From a virus, in the IMG/VR virus record IMGVR_UViG_3300025138_000080, positions 1 through 43,921 of that record: DNA of 43,921 bases; one strand, 5' to 3'. The position numbers and the translations under genes were made by a program. Under the pieces are notes generated by a model. It was not told the origin of the DNA. It ran no database searches and was given only the letters and a program-made list of their open reading frames with translations. Of the stretch, positions 9,610 to 17,813 are shown piece after piece. Each line of letters starts with the position of its first letter. Position 1 is the stretch's first letter.

Positions 9610-10325
9610 AAATTTTAAATGCAGGGCACGCCGAGTTGGTAGATCACATGGGTTCGGATCTCACGGTGTGTAACGCCGCCCGGGTTTCGTTCTCTAAAGA
9701 TACTGAATGGGACATTGACGAGGAAGCAGTTGCAAGACTGGGTGAGAGTGGATCCTCGTACCACCAAGAGGATGTGCGGAAGTTGAGCGATCGTGATGCG
9801 AAATTACTTAAGTATCTTGCTAAACATCAACACTGGACTCCGTTCGCACATCCGCAGATTACTCTGCGTGTGAAGGCGCCCGTATCAATCCGCACACAAA
9901 TGTTCAAGCATAAACAGGGATTCGTGGAGAATGAAATCTCTCGCCGTTATGTTTCGTTCGAACCCGAGTTTTACAATCCTGAGTGGAGAGGTAAGCCAAA
10001 GAATGGTGCTAAACAGGGAAGTGATGATTTCATAGAAATAAAGGATGAAATCCAGCAAACTTATAATAGTATGCTTGTTGGGTGTCTCCGTAATTATTAT
10101 GATCTACTTGATGCTGGAGTAGCACCAGAACAAGCAAGGTTCATTCTCCCGCAAGCAATGTATACCGAGTGGTACTGGACTGGTTCGCTTGCTGCTTATG
10201 CTCGATTCTATAAGCAAAGAATTGACGAACATGCACAGTACGAAGTGAGAGAATATGCCAAGGCAATTGGTGTCTTAATTTCCAGACTTTTCCCGGTATC
10301 GTGGAAATGTCTAACCTGCCATTGA
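9606..10325 (+). CDS. thyX: FAD-dependent thymidylate synthase ThyX
   Basis: Makes dTMP from dUMP using methylene-tetrahydrofolate and FAD, completing the dUTPase-ThyX route. The start VELVD-like AELVDHMGSDLTVCNAARVSF, HWTPFAHPQITLRVKAP and SRRYVSF match ThyX. The signature normally written RHRx7S appears as Lys101-His-Lys103 and then Ser112 (FKHKQGFVENEISRRY), so both arginines are lysine and the spacing is one residue longer. The C-terminal QARFILPQAMYTEWYWTGS is conserved. The 239 aa length is normal. It overlaps the epimerase stop by an ATGA (9606-9609). Confidence 0.93.
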   Translation: MKILNAGHAELVDHMGSDLTVCNAARVSFSKDTEWDIDEEAVARLGESGSSYHQEDVRKLSDRDAKLLKYLAKHQHWTPFAHPQITLRVKAPVSIRTQMFKHKQGFVENEISRRYVSFEPEFYNPEWRGKPKNGAKQGSDDFIEIKDEIQQTYNSMLVGCLRNYYDLLDAGVAPEQARFILPQAMYTEWYWTGSLAAYARFYKQRIDEHAQYEVREYAKAIGVLISRLFPVSWKCLTCH

Positions 10326-10365
10326 CTACATAACTAACCAACAAGAAACAAGGAGTGCTTACATT

Positions 10366-12315
10366 ATGGAATTACCATCTTTATACCAGTCATTTATTCA
10401 TCTATCTCGATATTCTCGTTGGTTAGATGATGAAGGTAGAAGGGAAACATGGAAAGAAACAGTTTCTAGGTATTTTGATTTTTTCAAAGAACATCTCAAA
10501 GAAGAGTGTAATTATGACGTACCAGATAAACTTAGAAAAGAACTAGAAACTGCCGTAACAAATCTAGAAATTATGCCTTCCATGCGGGCGTTAATGACCG
10601 CAGGAGAGGCACTTAAGAGGGACAACGTTGCAGGGTATAATTGTTCCTATGTTAGTGCATCCAAAGTCAAGTCGTTTGATGAGATTCTGTACATTCTTAT
10701 GTGCGGAACTGGAGTTGGGTTCTCCGTAGAACGCGACCTCATCAAGACCCTGCCGACGATAGCAGAGGAGTTTGAAGACAGTGATACGACTATTGTTGTC
10801 AAAGATTCAAAAATGGGTTGGGCGAAAGCGTATCGAGAATTGTTTAGCCTTCTCATTGGAGGTCAAGTTCCAAAATGGGACACGAGCAAAGTTCGTCCTG
10901 CCGGCGCACGCCTTAAGACTTTTGGAGGTAGAGCCAGTGGGCCAGAACCGCTCGAAGATCTCTTCAGGTTCACCGTTGATACTTTCCGAAAAGCAAACGG
11001 TCGAAAACTTACTTCGATCGAATGTCACGATATCATCTGCAAGATTGCGGAGATTGTTGTTGTCGGAGGTGTTCGTCGATCCGCACTAATCTCTCTCTCA
11101 TCGCTCACTGACGAGCGTATGAGGGATGCGAAGAGTGGTGCATGGTGGGAAGCAAACACACAGAGAGCCCTTGCGAACAACTCTGTGTCCTACAAAGAAA
11201 AACCAGAGCCAGGCACATTCATGGAAGAATGGGTCGCTCTGTATAAGTCAAAGAGTGGTGAGCGTGGAATCTTCAACCGTGAAGCAGCACAGAAGCAGGT
11301 TGAAAAGGCAAACGCATTCAGAACCAAGATGAATCCAGATTACAGAACCCGCGATGCGGATCATCTGTTTGGAACCAACCCTTGTTCTGAAATCATTCTT
11401 CGTGACCGTGAGTTCTGTAACCTCACGGAAGTCATTGTACGCGAAGATGACACACCCAAGAGTCTGGCACGCAAGGTAAAACTTGCCACGATTCTCGGAA
11501 CATGGCAGTCAACTCTTCTCAACTTCCGCTTCATCTCAAGTGAGTGGAAGAAGAATTGTGAAGAAGAACGGTTGCTTGGTGTGTCCCTTACTGGTATAAT
11601 GGACGCAGAAGTAACGAGAAAGACAGATGGATTGGATTTAATTCTACAAAGACTACGCAGTGAAGCGATTAAGGTAAACAAGGAACATGCCGATACTCTC
11701 GGTATTCCCCAGTCTGCCGCAATCACCTGCGTAAAACCATCTGGCACCGTTTCTCAACTTACCGACGCAGCGTCTGGTATTCACGCTCGTCACAATGCAC
11801 AGTACATCCGTACAGTGCGTGCGGACAACAAGGATCCCCTATGTTCCTTTATGAAGGACAAAGGGTTTCCACACGAAGCAGATGTCATGAAACCAGATCA
11901 TGTCACTGTGTTCTCCTTCCCTGTTCAATCACCTTCTGGTTGTGTCACTCGCAATGACATGACAGCGATTGAACAACTCGAACTGTGGTTAGTTTACCAA
12001 CGGCACTGGTGTGAGCATAAACCATCCGTTACGATCACAGTTAAGGAAGAAGAATGGCCTACCGTGGGTGGATGGGTATATGATCATTTTGACGAGATCT
12101 CTGGAATTTCGTTCTTGCCGCATAGTGATCACTCATATCGTCAAGCACCCTATCAAGATTGTACTTGGAATGAGTACGAAGAAATGCTCAAGAAAATGCC
12201 AGTCGATGTAGACTGGAGTGGTCTCGGACAGTACGAGAAAGAAGATAATACTTCAGGGACACAAACATTTGCATGTAGTGGTAATTCCTGTGAAGTAGTT
12301 GATTTAACAAAGTAA
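10366..12315 (+). CDS. nrdJ: Adenosylcobalamin-dependent (class II) ribonucleotide reductase
   Basis: Reduces ribonucleotides to deoxyribonucleotides with a radical generated from coenzyme B12, independent of oxygen. The monomeric RTPR cysteines known from Lactobacillus leichmannii are all present in matching spacing. Cys340 (NPCSEI) is in the thiyl-radical position. Cys93 (NCSYVS) and Cys351 (FCNLTEV), 11 residues after Cys340, form the reducible pair. Cys637-x4-Cys642 lies near the C-terminus for re-reduction. SGERGIFNRE and RRSALISLS are family motifs. At 649 aa it is shorter than the 739-aa Lactobacillus enzyme. AAGGAG precedes the ATG. Dependence on host or scavenged B12 is implied. Confidence 0.93.
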   Translation: MELPSLYQSFIHLSRYSRWLDDEGRRETWKETVSRYFDFFKEHLKEECNYDVPDKLRKELETAVTNLEIMPSMRALMTAGEALKRDNVAGYNCSYVSASKVKSFDEILYILMCGTGVGFSVERDLIKTLPTIAEEFEDSDTTIVVKDSKMGWAKAYRELFSLLIGGQVPKWDTSKVRPAGARLKTFGGRASGPEPLEDLFRFTVDTFRKANGRKLTSIECHDIICKIAEIVVVGGVRRSALISLSSLTDERMRDAKSGAWWEANTQRALANNSVSYKEKPEPGTFMEEWVALYKSKSGERGIFNREAAQKQVEKANAFRTKMNPDYRTRDADHLFGTNPCSEIILRDREFCNLTEVIVREDDTPKSLARKVKLATILGTWQSTLLNFRFISSEWKKNCEEERLLGVSLTGIMDAEVTRKTDGLDLILQRLRSEAIKVNKEHADTLGIPQSAAITCVKPSGTVSQLTDAASGIHARHNAQYIRTVRADNKDPLCSFMKDKGFPHEADVMKPDHVTVFSFPVQSPSGCVTRNDMTAIEQLELWLVYQRHWCEHKPSVTITVKEEEWPTVGGWVYDHFDEISGISFLPHSDHSYRQAPYQDCTWNEYEEMLKKMPVDVDWSGLGQYEKEDNTSGTQTFACSGNSCEVVDLTK

Positions 12316-12331
12316 TTTTAAAGGAAAAAAA

Positions 12332-12643
12332 ATGACTAATAAAACAGATTGTAAAACGCATTGTACGGGCGTATGCCCTTGTGGTTGGTTTAATAAGAGA
12401 GTATTTGGAGTAACTATTGGTGTTTGGCTTATTGCCTTCGCAATTCTACCCTTCTCTGCTCGCGGTGTTTCTTGGGCTGCCAAGGGAATTTCTGGAATTT
12501 GGGACAGCGGTGCAAAGGCCGTTGGTGTTGAACGTGATGTTCGACGAAACCGGGGTCAAGCACAACATCGTCTAGATAAGGCGATGAGTGATCCAGATTG
12601 GATCGATCGGGGTAAGCGTAAGAGCGAATCCCAGAACTTCTAA
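12332..12643 (+). CDS. Small Cys-rich single-pass membrane protein
   Basis: 103 aa. The N-terminus has four cysteines in a cluster (CKTHCTGVCPCGW), followed by one hydrophobic segment at about residues 28-45 (GVTIGVWLIAFAILPFSARG) and a basic, charged C-terminal tail. No family recognised. AAAGGAA precedes the ATG. It is the last gene before the terminator at 12651. The location next to the ribonucleotide reductase does not by itself imply a redox role, though the Cys cluster could bind metal. Confidence 0.7.
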   Translation: MTNKTDCKTHCTGVCPCGWFNKRVFGVTIGVWLIAFAILPFSARGVSWAAKGISGIWDSGAKAVGVERDVRRNRGQAQHRLDKAMSDPDWIDRGKRKSESQNF

Positions 12644-12650
12644 AAAAAGG

Positions 12651-12675
12651 AACCCCCTCGATGAGGGGGTTTTTT
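12651..12675 (+). terminator. Rho-independent terminator ending the replication/nucleotide block
   Basis: Nine-bp stem AACCCCCTC / GAGGGGGTT with a 3-nt loop, followed by six T. An A-run on the other side could make it work in reverse too. Its last T is the first base of the late promoter box that follows. Confidence 0.92.
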
Positions 12676-12682
12676 ATAAATA
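12675..12682 (+). promoter_or_regulatory. T4-type late promoter (exact TATAAATA)
   Basis: Exact TATAAATA 22 nt upstream of the ATG of the 12704 structural gene, matching the T4 late consensus read by the gp55-type sigma. It abuts the upstream terminator, so no spacer separates the two transcription units. Confidence 0.85.
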
Positions 12683-12703
12683 GGTTAGCCTCTGGAGAGA
12701 AAT

Positions 12704-14254
12704 ATGCCTATTATAAGATTCGAAAATAGAGATAGAAGTAACAGAAATAATAAAATCGTTAAACCAAACGAGATTAAAAGCAGAGCTACCAATCAGAGAA
12801 TTGCTAGACAATCATCTAATTTTTATATCAAATTGAATGGTTCTTTCAAGTTAAGTAGACAACCTACTTACTGTAGATCCTTGTATATAACAAACATAGG
12901 ATATGATATGCTCGTGTCAGATACCAAATCTAGCACTGAGCGAGTCGCTGCGGATCCCAGAAATCGAAATCTTCCAGATGGATTAAAATTTACTTATAAA
13001 TGGAAGTATGGATATGATGGTATTCCAGCATTTGGCATACCGGCTAGTTTTGAAGACATCGGGGGAGTGGGTCACATTGCTAATGTTGAACTGCCAAACA
13101 ATAACAGACTTGCTTGGTACCACATGCAAAAATTATTCCCATCTCAACCAAATCTGCCGAGCGGGGAGAGAAAACCAAAATTAGGTGTTGAGATCTCAAT
13201 TGTAGATATGAACGGAGTTATCTTGGATACTAGGTTACTTGATTTGGGTATCATTCAAAATCCCGGATACAGTATGAATACATGCTTAATTACCAAGCAA
13301 GTCATCCCTACCTACGGGTCCTTCGTCCAGGACGCGATCGATATGACATATAGTTCAGTGGCTACATCGTGCGAGAGGGGCAATGCCCTTATCGCCAGAT
13401 CCGATCACTGGCCACGCCGTGGGGAGCCAGTTGATATTGAGTATGTCTGGTATAGAAAAGATGAAGGGATGTCTGATTTTGTTCCTTTGCTTGAAGGAAT
13501 AGATCCTGACTCTTTTAACTATTATCCATGGGTATATCCTTACAATAATGATACCGAAATCGCCGGCGAAGGTGCAAATCAAGCAATTGTTATACCTGAA
13601 ACTCTTTTCCCGGACAGTACTGTATTCAAAGTAGAAGCTGTCCTTACAGTTCCGAATACTGATCCAACAGAGGGTTTTACCGAAACCAACGGGGGTTCTT
13701 CTTCGAGAAGAACCCAAATAAGAGCATCATCTGATGCTGCTGGAGAAGATACTAAGGACGAGTCAATTTTTTCTGGGTATAGCAGAAATGCAACTTGGAT
13801 TGATGGATACTACCCCGTATATTTACAGAAGAAATATTCTGACAAAGCATCTCCTGAAAAATCATCCCATACACACGTATTTGATGGTGTGACATATTAT
13901 ATGCCAAACGGAGTTCCTTTCGTTCACAATTATAAAAATTCTGGAAATAAATTTGTTCCTAAAAAGGTAGAAGTATCTCCACCACAAGATCGTGATATTT
14001 TTGATGATTTTGACACTTCTTTATCATATAATAATACGGAACCAATAGATCAGGAACTTCGACCAGACGATACCCCTACATCTAATGAGAGAGATCCTGC
14101 TCCACTTCCACCACCGGGGTCTCCGGTGGATCAACGTCAAGCCCCGTCGATTCGAACTCCCACTCGAACTCCCACTCCAACTCCCCCACCGGTTTCAACT
14201 CCTCCACCTCCTCCACCGCCTTCTAGTGGATCATCATACTCTGGTGGTTATTGA
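12704..14254 (+). CDS. Virion structural protein with Pro-rich C-terminal tail
   Basis: 516 aa. Beta-rich segments with aromatic strands (VDIEYVWYRKDEG, VFKVEAVLTVPN) suggest Ig-like or fibre-type domains. The C-terminus from about residue 455 is a low-complexity Pro/Thr/Ser stretch (TRTPTPTPPPVSTPPPPP) ending in a Gly/Ser/Tyr tail. The exact late promoter TATAAATA 22 nt upstream and GGAGAGA before the ATG mark it as a late gene, so a virion or tail-appendage role is likely. No specific family is recognised. Confidence 0.6.
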   Translation: MPIIRFENRDRSNRNNKIVKPNEIKSRATNQRIARQSSNFYIKLNGSFKLSRQPTYCRSLYITNIGYDMLVSDTKSSTERVAADPRNRNLPDGLKFTYKWKYGYDGIPAFGIPASFEDIGGVGHIANVELPNNNRLAWYHMQKLFPSQPNLPSGERKPKLGVEISIVDMNGVILDTRLLDLGIIQNPGYSMNTCLITKQVIPTYGSFVQDAIDMTYSSVATSCERGNALIARSDHWPRRGEPVDIEYVWYRKDEGMSDFVPLLEGIDPDSFNYYPWVYPYNNDTEIAGEGANQAIVIPETLFPDSTVFKVEAVLTVPNTDPTEGFTETNGGSSSRRTQIRASSDAAGEDTKDESIFSGYSRNATWIDGYYPVYLQKKYSDKASPEKSSHTHVFDGVTYYMPNGVPFVHNYKNSGNKFVPKKVEVSPPQDRDIFDDFDTSLSYNNTEPIDQELRPDDTPTSNERDPAPLPPPGSPVDQRQAPSIRTPTRTPTPTPPPVSTPPPPPPPSSGSSYSGGY

Positions 14255-14257
14255 AAA

Positions 14258-14287
14258 TAAAGTAAAGTCTACATAGACTACACTTTA
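14258..14287. promoter_or_regulatory. 30-bp dyad with TAAAGT/ACTTTA arms, candidate operator
   Basis: The half-site TAAAGTNNAGTCTA is followed by a 2-nt centre and its exact inverted copy TAGACTNNACTTTA, so 24 of 30 positions are symmetric. No T-run follows, so it is not a normal terminator. Its outer arms contain the same core as the ACTTTAC array at the right end of the window. Confidence 0.5.
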
Positions 14288-14310
14288 AATATTAAGTGGA
14301 TCACACTCCA

Positions 14311-14340
14311 TATAGACACCCTCGCGGGTGTCTATATATT
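14311..14340 (+). terminator. Terminator-like hairpin before the RuvC-like gene
   Basis: Stem TATAGACACCC / GGGTGTCTATA with loop TCGC (14311-14335), followed by a T-rich but A-interrupted tail (TATTTT). It lies inside an alternative N-terminal extension of the next ORF (ATG at 14296), which argues for the start at 14344. Confidence 0.7.
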
Positions 14341-14343
14341 TTA

Positions 14344-14904
14344 ATGAATAACAGATTTATAGCAGGAATTGATTACAGCCTTTGCGGACCAGCAATTTGT
14401 ATAACAGATCTAGAAGATTCTTTTACTTTTGATAAGTGTCAGTTTTATTTCTTGACCAACAAGAAAAAGCATGCCAGAAGAGTGAAGAGTAATGTCACCG
14501 GAGAAATTTTTTCTCCGTATGATGGTGATATGCAAAGATATGAAACTATAGCCGATTGGGCGGAAGAAAAAGTCGTTGGTTGTTTTTATATTGGATTGGA
14601 AGGCTATGCATACAATGCAACCGGTAGAGTTTTTAACATAGCAGAGAATACTGGTGTTTTAAAGTATAAATTATACACTAGATCTATACCTATCGAGGTT
14701 ATATCGCCCAGTGAGGTTAAAAAGTTTGCTACTAAAAAAGGCAACGCTTCTAAGGGTTTAATGTATGAAAAATTCTTAGAGGAGACTAATGTTCCCCTTC
14801 AGGCGTTTTTTGGATCTGCTTCTAAAGAGGTGAAGAGTCCAGTATCTGATATAGTAGATGCATATTTTATCTGTAAGTATCTAAGATATGAAGTTATTAT
14901 CTAA
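14344..14904 (+). CDS. RuvC/RNase H-fold nuclease, putative Holliday-junction resolvase
   Basis: 186 aa. GIDYSLCGPAICI has the first catalytic Asp of the RNase H-like fold. IGLEGYAYNATGRVFNIAENTGVLKYKL has the second acidic residue and the RuvC-type Gly/Asn-rich helix. SPSEVKKFATKKGNASKGLM and the C-terminal SDIVDAYFICKYL with its Asp complete the pattern of phage RuvC-like resolvases. It would resolve branched DNA before packaging, a role served by gp49 in T4. The start at 14344 places MNNRFIAGIDYS directly before strand 1. The gene end overlaps the convergent lipoprotein gene by 8 nt. Confidence 0.8.
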   Translation: MNNRFIAGIDYSLCGPAICITDLEDSFTFDKCQFYFLTNKKKHARRVKSNVTGEIFSPYDGDMQRYETIADWAEEKVVGCFYIGLEGYAYNATGRVFNIAENTGVLKYKLYTRSIPIEVISPSEVKKFATKKGNASKGLMYEKFLEETNVPLQAFFGSASKEVKSPVSDIVDAYFICKYLRYEVII

Positions 14905-15151
14905 CTTTCTTATCTTTCCATAGTAAAAAACAACAAGTTAAGATGGTGATTATCCACAGTCCCCATAATATTCCTGTGGTATACTCGGATTCTGCCGTAT
15001 TAATATTCCAAGGCATCTTTTCAAACTGTACATCAGGAACTTTCTCTAACGTATTGGTTCTATTATTGTCGGTTCCTCGTAGAGTTTGCCCACCTGAACA
15101 TCCCATGAATATAAGAGAAAACATCCACCATATTTTGGTAAACTTATTCAT
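14897..15151 (-). CDS. Small lipoprotein with C-terminal membrane segment, candidate unimolecular spanin
   Basis: 84 aa. An N-terminal lipoprotein signal ends at Cys18 (SLIFMGCSGG). About 42 polar residues follow, then a hydrophobic segment (GILWGLWIITILTCCFLLW, about 60-78) and a short basic tail (KDKKVR). A lipid anchor at one end and a transmembrane helix at the other is the topology of unimolecular spanins, such as phage T1 gp11, which disrupt the outer membrane in the last lysis step. The periplasmic part is short for that family. It is the last gene of the minus operon and overlaps the holin-like gene by ATGA, which supports a lysis role. Confidence 0.55.
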   Translation of the reverse strand: MNKFTKIWWMFSLIFMGCSGGQTLRGTDNNRTNTLEKVPDVQFEKMPWNINTAESEYTTGILWGLWIITILTCCFLLWKDKKVR

Positions 15152-15600
15152 TTAGATTTTGCCGAAGCATTTCCAAAGTAAAATCCTACTATAGTGACTA
15201 AGATCTGTCTGTTTTCAGTAGTGAAAAGGTAACCGTTTATTGTTTGGAAGGATATGTAATTATTGGTACCAAAAAGACCGAAGAAATCAAGTGGAGCATA
15301 TCTAGTTTCTTCTAGTTCAACAACTGTTGGGATGGAGAAGAATGGTAGAATGAATGGGGCAATTATTGTGCCGAATAAGATGCAAAGAACAATTAATCTT
15401 CTTACAACTTTACCTGCTTCTATACTAACTCGTTTAGTTGCTGCATCAGCAACTTGAGTTCTTTTGTCTATTAGTGATAAAGTTCTTTCGAATCTTGCTT
15501 TTTCATCTAGGCGTTTTTCTGCCATAGTTTTAAATATAAAACCAGTTATACTTCCGCCAATTAACGATAGGAACTCTGGTGTTAGAAAGGAGGCGAACAT
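15148..15600 (-). CDS. Three-segment membrane protein, candidate holin
   Basis: 150 aa with three hydrophobic segments: about 8-24 (PEFLSLIGGSITGFIF), 69-89 (LIVLCILFGTIIAPFILPFF) and 131-145 (ILVTIVGFYFGNAS). A charged helix (EKRLDEKARFERTLSLIDKR) separates the first two. The arrangement resembles 3-TM holins of the kind described for gene-transfer-agent release. It overlaps the lipoprotein gene downstream, making a plausible lysis pair, but no endolysin is visible in the window. Another membrane function is possible. Confidence 0.5.
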   Translation of the reverse strand: MFASFLTPEFLSLIGGSITGFIFKTMAEKRLDEKARFERTLSLIDKRTQVADAATKRVSIEAGKVVRRLIVLCILFGTIIAPFILPFFSIPTVVELEETRYAPLDFFGLFGTNNYISFQTINGYLFTTENRQILVTIVGFYFGNASAKSK

Positions 15601-15601
15601 A

Positions 15602-16228
15602 CTATCTGTCCTTTCTTCTTATATAAAATATAGAAGGTCCCTCTTGTGATCTTATCTTAGGGTTATATTTCTTTTTTCTTTTTTTATTATTAGTAACTTT
15701 ACATTTGAAAGACTTATTAGGATCACTAGTATCGCATTTTCTATTTTGTCTTGGTTGTATTTTTAAGTTATCGGGTGGTTTAGACCCATAACCCATACCT
15801 GCTATGTTACCGCTTGATACTATGTTTGCTATTTCTTCGTTGAACTCTTCTGTCAACATCTCTGATTGTACATCTATACCTTTTTCCATCAGTACATTAA
15901 TAATACCATTCTTAACTTCTTGAGCATCTCCCCCAAGGATACGAACCTCTTCACCGAAGAGTTGAATGGTTCCCATTAGGGTTTTTAGTTGTGAACTAGT
16001 TCTTGGATCTGGTACTCGGTCGAATACACGCTTCACCATTATTATCATTTGGTGATAGGGTGAGAAGGCTTCTTTTTCAGCAGGTGACGTAGGTTCTTTT
16101 TTCTGAAAGCCTCTGGAATCTACCAAGCCTAATTTGTAAGCAGATAAGTTTGTAATGGGTTTTGATATGTCTTGAAGAAATTTATATAAAGAGAATGAGG
16201 TCACATATGATCCTAAGTTTCTGCTCAT
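15602..16228 (-). CDS. Conserved marine T4-like phage hypothetical protein
   Basis: 208 aa. The N-terminal part (SLYKFLQDISKPITNLSAYK, then AFSPYHQMIIMVKRVFDRVPDP) resembles, from memory, a conserved unnamed protein of T4-like cyanophages. The C-terminal 50 residues are strongly basic (NNKKRKKKYNPK). No enzymatic motif seen. It overlaps its upstream neighbour by 4 nt and lies 1 nt before the holin-like gene in the late minus operon. A virion-internal or assembly role is only inferred from context. Confidence 0.65.
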   Translation of the reverse strand: MSRNLGSYVTSFSLYKFLQDISKPITNLSAYKLGLVDSRGFQKKEPTSPAEKEAFSPYHQMIIMVKRVFDRVPDPRTSSQLKTLMGTIQLFGEEVRILGGDAQEVKNGIINVLMEKGIDVQSEMLTEEFNEEIANIVSSGNIAGMGYGSKPPDNLKIQPRQNRKCDTSDPNKSFKCKVTNNKKRKKKYNPKIRSQEGPSIFYIRRKDR

Positions 16229-16626
16229 CTCATCTCCTTCAGTTCTGATAAATTCTTATGTAGTCTAGAGTCTATGTTTATCAGATGTAAATTGACTTCT
16301 GGTATGGTGTAAGGTAAATATTTCAAAAAATCTAAAATTGTTTTAAGAAAGGTGTAGTGTCTTTCTTCTATGGAGTAAAATAATAGTCTAGAGGTGGCTT
16401 CACTTCCAAAAAGATTGTCTAGTATGATGACATGATTTACTAGAAGTCTTTCTTTTATTTGACCACTCTTTTCGTATTTTCCGAACAATCGTTTTATATA
16501 TTTTATTCTATTGAGATCTTCGTAGAACTCTTCAATACCATGACAATGAGGATTGTCATAGTTTTTCATAGCATAAAATATAAAATTTTCACTAGTTAGT
16601 TTCTGGTTCATTCTTTCGATAATCAT
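16225..16626 (-). CDS. Conserved marine T4-like phage hypothetical protein
   Basis: 133 aa, mostly helical. NFIFYAMKNYDNPHCHGIEE, DLNRIKYIKRLFGKYEKSG and LLVNHVIILDNLFGSEATSR resemble a short protein conserved among T4-like marine phages, whose function I do not know. The frame starts at 16626, but MNQKLTSEN at 16611 is a second possible start that better matches the remembered family start; neither has a strong Shine-Dalgarno. It overlaps the preceding gene end, consistent with coupled translation in the late operon. Confidence 0.7.
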   Translation of the reverse strand: MIIERMNQKLTSENFIFYAMKNYDNPHCHGIEEFYEDLNRIKYIKRLFGKYEKSGQIKERLLVNHVIILDNLFGSEATSRLLFYSIEERHYTFLKTILDFLKYLPYTIPEVNLHLINIDSRLHKNLSELKEMR

Positions 16627-17221
16627 TAAAAGATGTCACTTCAAAATTTTCTTTAACACTTCCGGGGATACTCGCAGATGGTGTAACACCCTGTTCTTTC
16701 TTGTGTAGTTTTTGTGAGTTATTTTCGTCTTCGGGTTTTATGGTAGCGCCTTCACCTTCCTTGATCTGAACCTCTAGTCTGTAGAGACCGTTTGGAATAT
16801 CTACTATCCTTGTCTCTAAGACATAAGATTCACCTTTGGCAAATCCGTCAGTTGTTTCGAATTCGTCAAGGGGAGTATCTACAGATTTACCAAAACTACC
16901 ACCATGACGGGAGAGTTGAAATACTGCTGTACCATCCTCCGGTAGATCTACTGTATTGTCCATAGGGAAATCATAACCTGCTATGTTCAATTTATTTCTC
17001 ATGACGTTTAGTGCTTGACGAGGATCAAGAAATTCTTTTTGGGTGAAAGCAGATAAAAATGCATTGAGTCTTTTTAGTTGCTCTGGTGCTGCAATGTTAT
17101 GCAACCCTGTATCGTTATGTGCGGATCTACCGTAACTATCTGTTGTGGGGAGTCCGAGTCCTCCACCATCAGTGGGTTCGCTTTCGTTGATCAACTGAGT
17201 TATATCTTTATAAGTCTTCAT
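16592..17221 (-). CDS. Hypothetical virion-associated protein with targeting-peptide-like N-terminus
   Basis: 209 aa. The start MKTYKDITQLINESEPTD resembles capsid-targeting sequences of T4 internal proteins (which begin MKTYQEF and are cut after a Leu/Ile-x-Glu). Here I-N-E is followed by S at residues 12-15. The middle (VFQLSRHGGSFGKSVDTPLD, YVLETRIVDIPNGLYRLEVQ) looks beta-rich. GGAGAAA precedes the ATG by 5 nt. Function is unknown; packaging into the head is a hypothesis from the N-terminus. Confidence 0.6.
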   Translation of the reverse strand: MKTYKDITQLINESEPTDGGGLGLPTTDSYGRSAHNDTGLHNIAAPEQLKRLNAFLSAFTQKEFLDPRQALNVMRNKLNIAGYDFPMDNTVDLPEDGTAVFQLSRHGGSFGKSVDTPLDEFETTDGFAKGESYVLETRIVDIPNGLYRLEVQIKEGEGATIKPEDENNSQKLHKKEQGVTPSASIPGSVKENFEVTSFNDYRKNEPETN

Positions 17222-17240
17222 TGGTTTCTCCTACTTCTAT

Positions 17241-17813
17241 TTAGCCTTTTTTCCAGCCTCCGCCACGCTTCTTATACCATTTGGCAGCCCAGCCATTAGC
17301 ATATGCACTTGGATATACATCAAATTTGCTCTTTGCTAATGATTTCGCTCTGGACCATAGACTGGGATTCGTTGGCTTGTTCTTACCTTCATTTAAACTC
17401 TGACCACAACTACTGCATGGTTTTCTATTCTCTTCCATTGATTCATTCCTTGAATTTCTGGGGACGCAGTTGGGAACTCTCTTCCCACCTTTCATCTTGT
17501 AACCTTGCTGAACATGAGTAGACCAACACTCAAGGAGAGTTTCTTCTGTTTTTAGGGAAGCAACATTGTTTTTGGGGTTGTACTTATAGTCTTTGTTCTT
17601 GTGCTTACCCTTACTTCTTCTCGCTGCTCTCTTTATTGCTCTCTTTGCAGCACCCGCTTTTTCTTGTGTCTTACCCTTTGGGGTTAGATCTCGGGTTCCT
17701 TTTTTGAATAACCCAAACTTTTGACCTTGAGCGGTTGCGATAGCATGGGCAGCATCGCTGCTTCTACCTTTGGCCTTTATCTGAGAAACCATTCTGTCGT
17801 AGAGTTTGCCCAT
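17241..17813 (-). CDS. Basic conserved phage protein with CVP and YANGWAAKWY motifs
   Basis: 190 aa, very rich in Lys/Arg (KRAIKRAARRSKGKHKNKD). Two blocks look conserved in marine phages: CWSTHVQQGYKMKGGKRVPN followed by CVPRN, and SLWSRAKSLAKSKFDVYPSA followed by YANGWAAKWYKKRGGGW. CSSCGQ may bind zinc. It shares one base (TAATG) with the gene upstream. A DNA-binding protein inside the capsid is plausible from charge, but no function is established. Confidence 0.7.
   Translation of the reverse strand: MGKLYDRMVSQIKAKGRSSDAAHAIATAQGQKFGLFKKGTRDLTPKGKTQEKAGAAKRAIKRAARRSKGKHKNKDYKYNPKNNVASLKTEETLLECWSTHVQQGYKMKGGKRVPNCVPRNSRNESMEENRKPCSSCGQSLNEGKNKPTNPSLWSRAKSLAKSKFDVYPSAYANGWAAKWYKKRGGGWKKG

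Noticed and set aside
9625-9670. tRNA-like stretch (GGGTTCGGATCTC resembling a T-loop)
   Set aside because: It falls within the conserved start of ThyX (AELVDHMGSDL), and no full cloverleaf or anticodon arm can be drawn.
14296-14343. Upstream extension of the RuvC-like gene
   Set aside because: The extension runs through the hairpin at 14311-14335 and does not resemble the family start; ATG 14344 is better.
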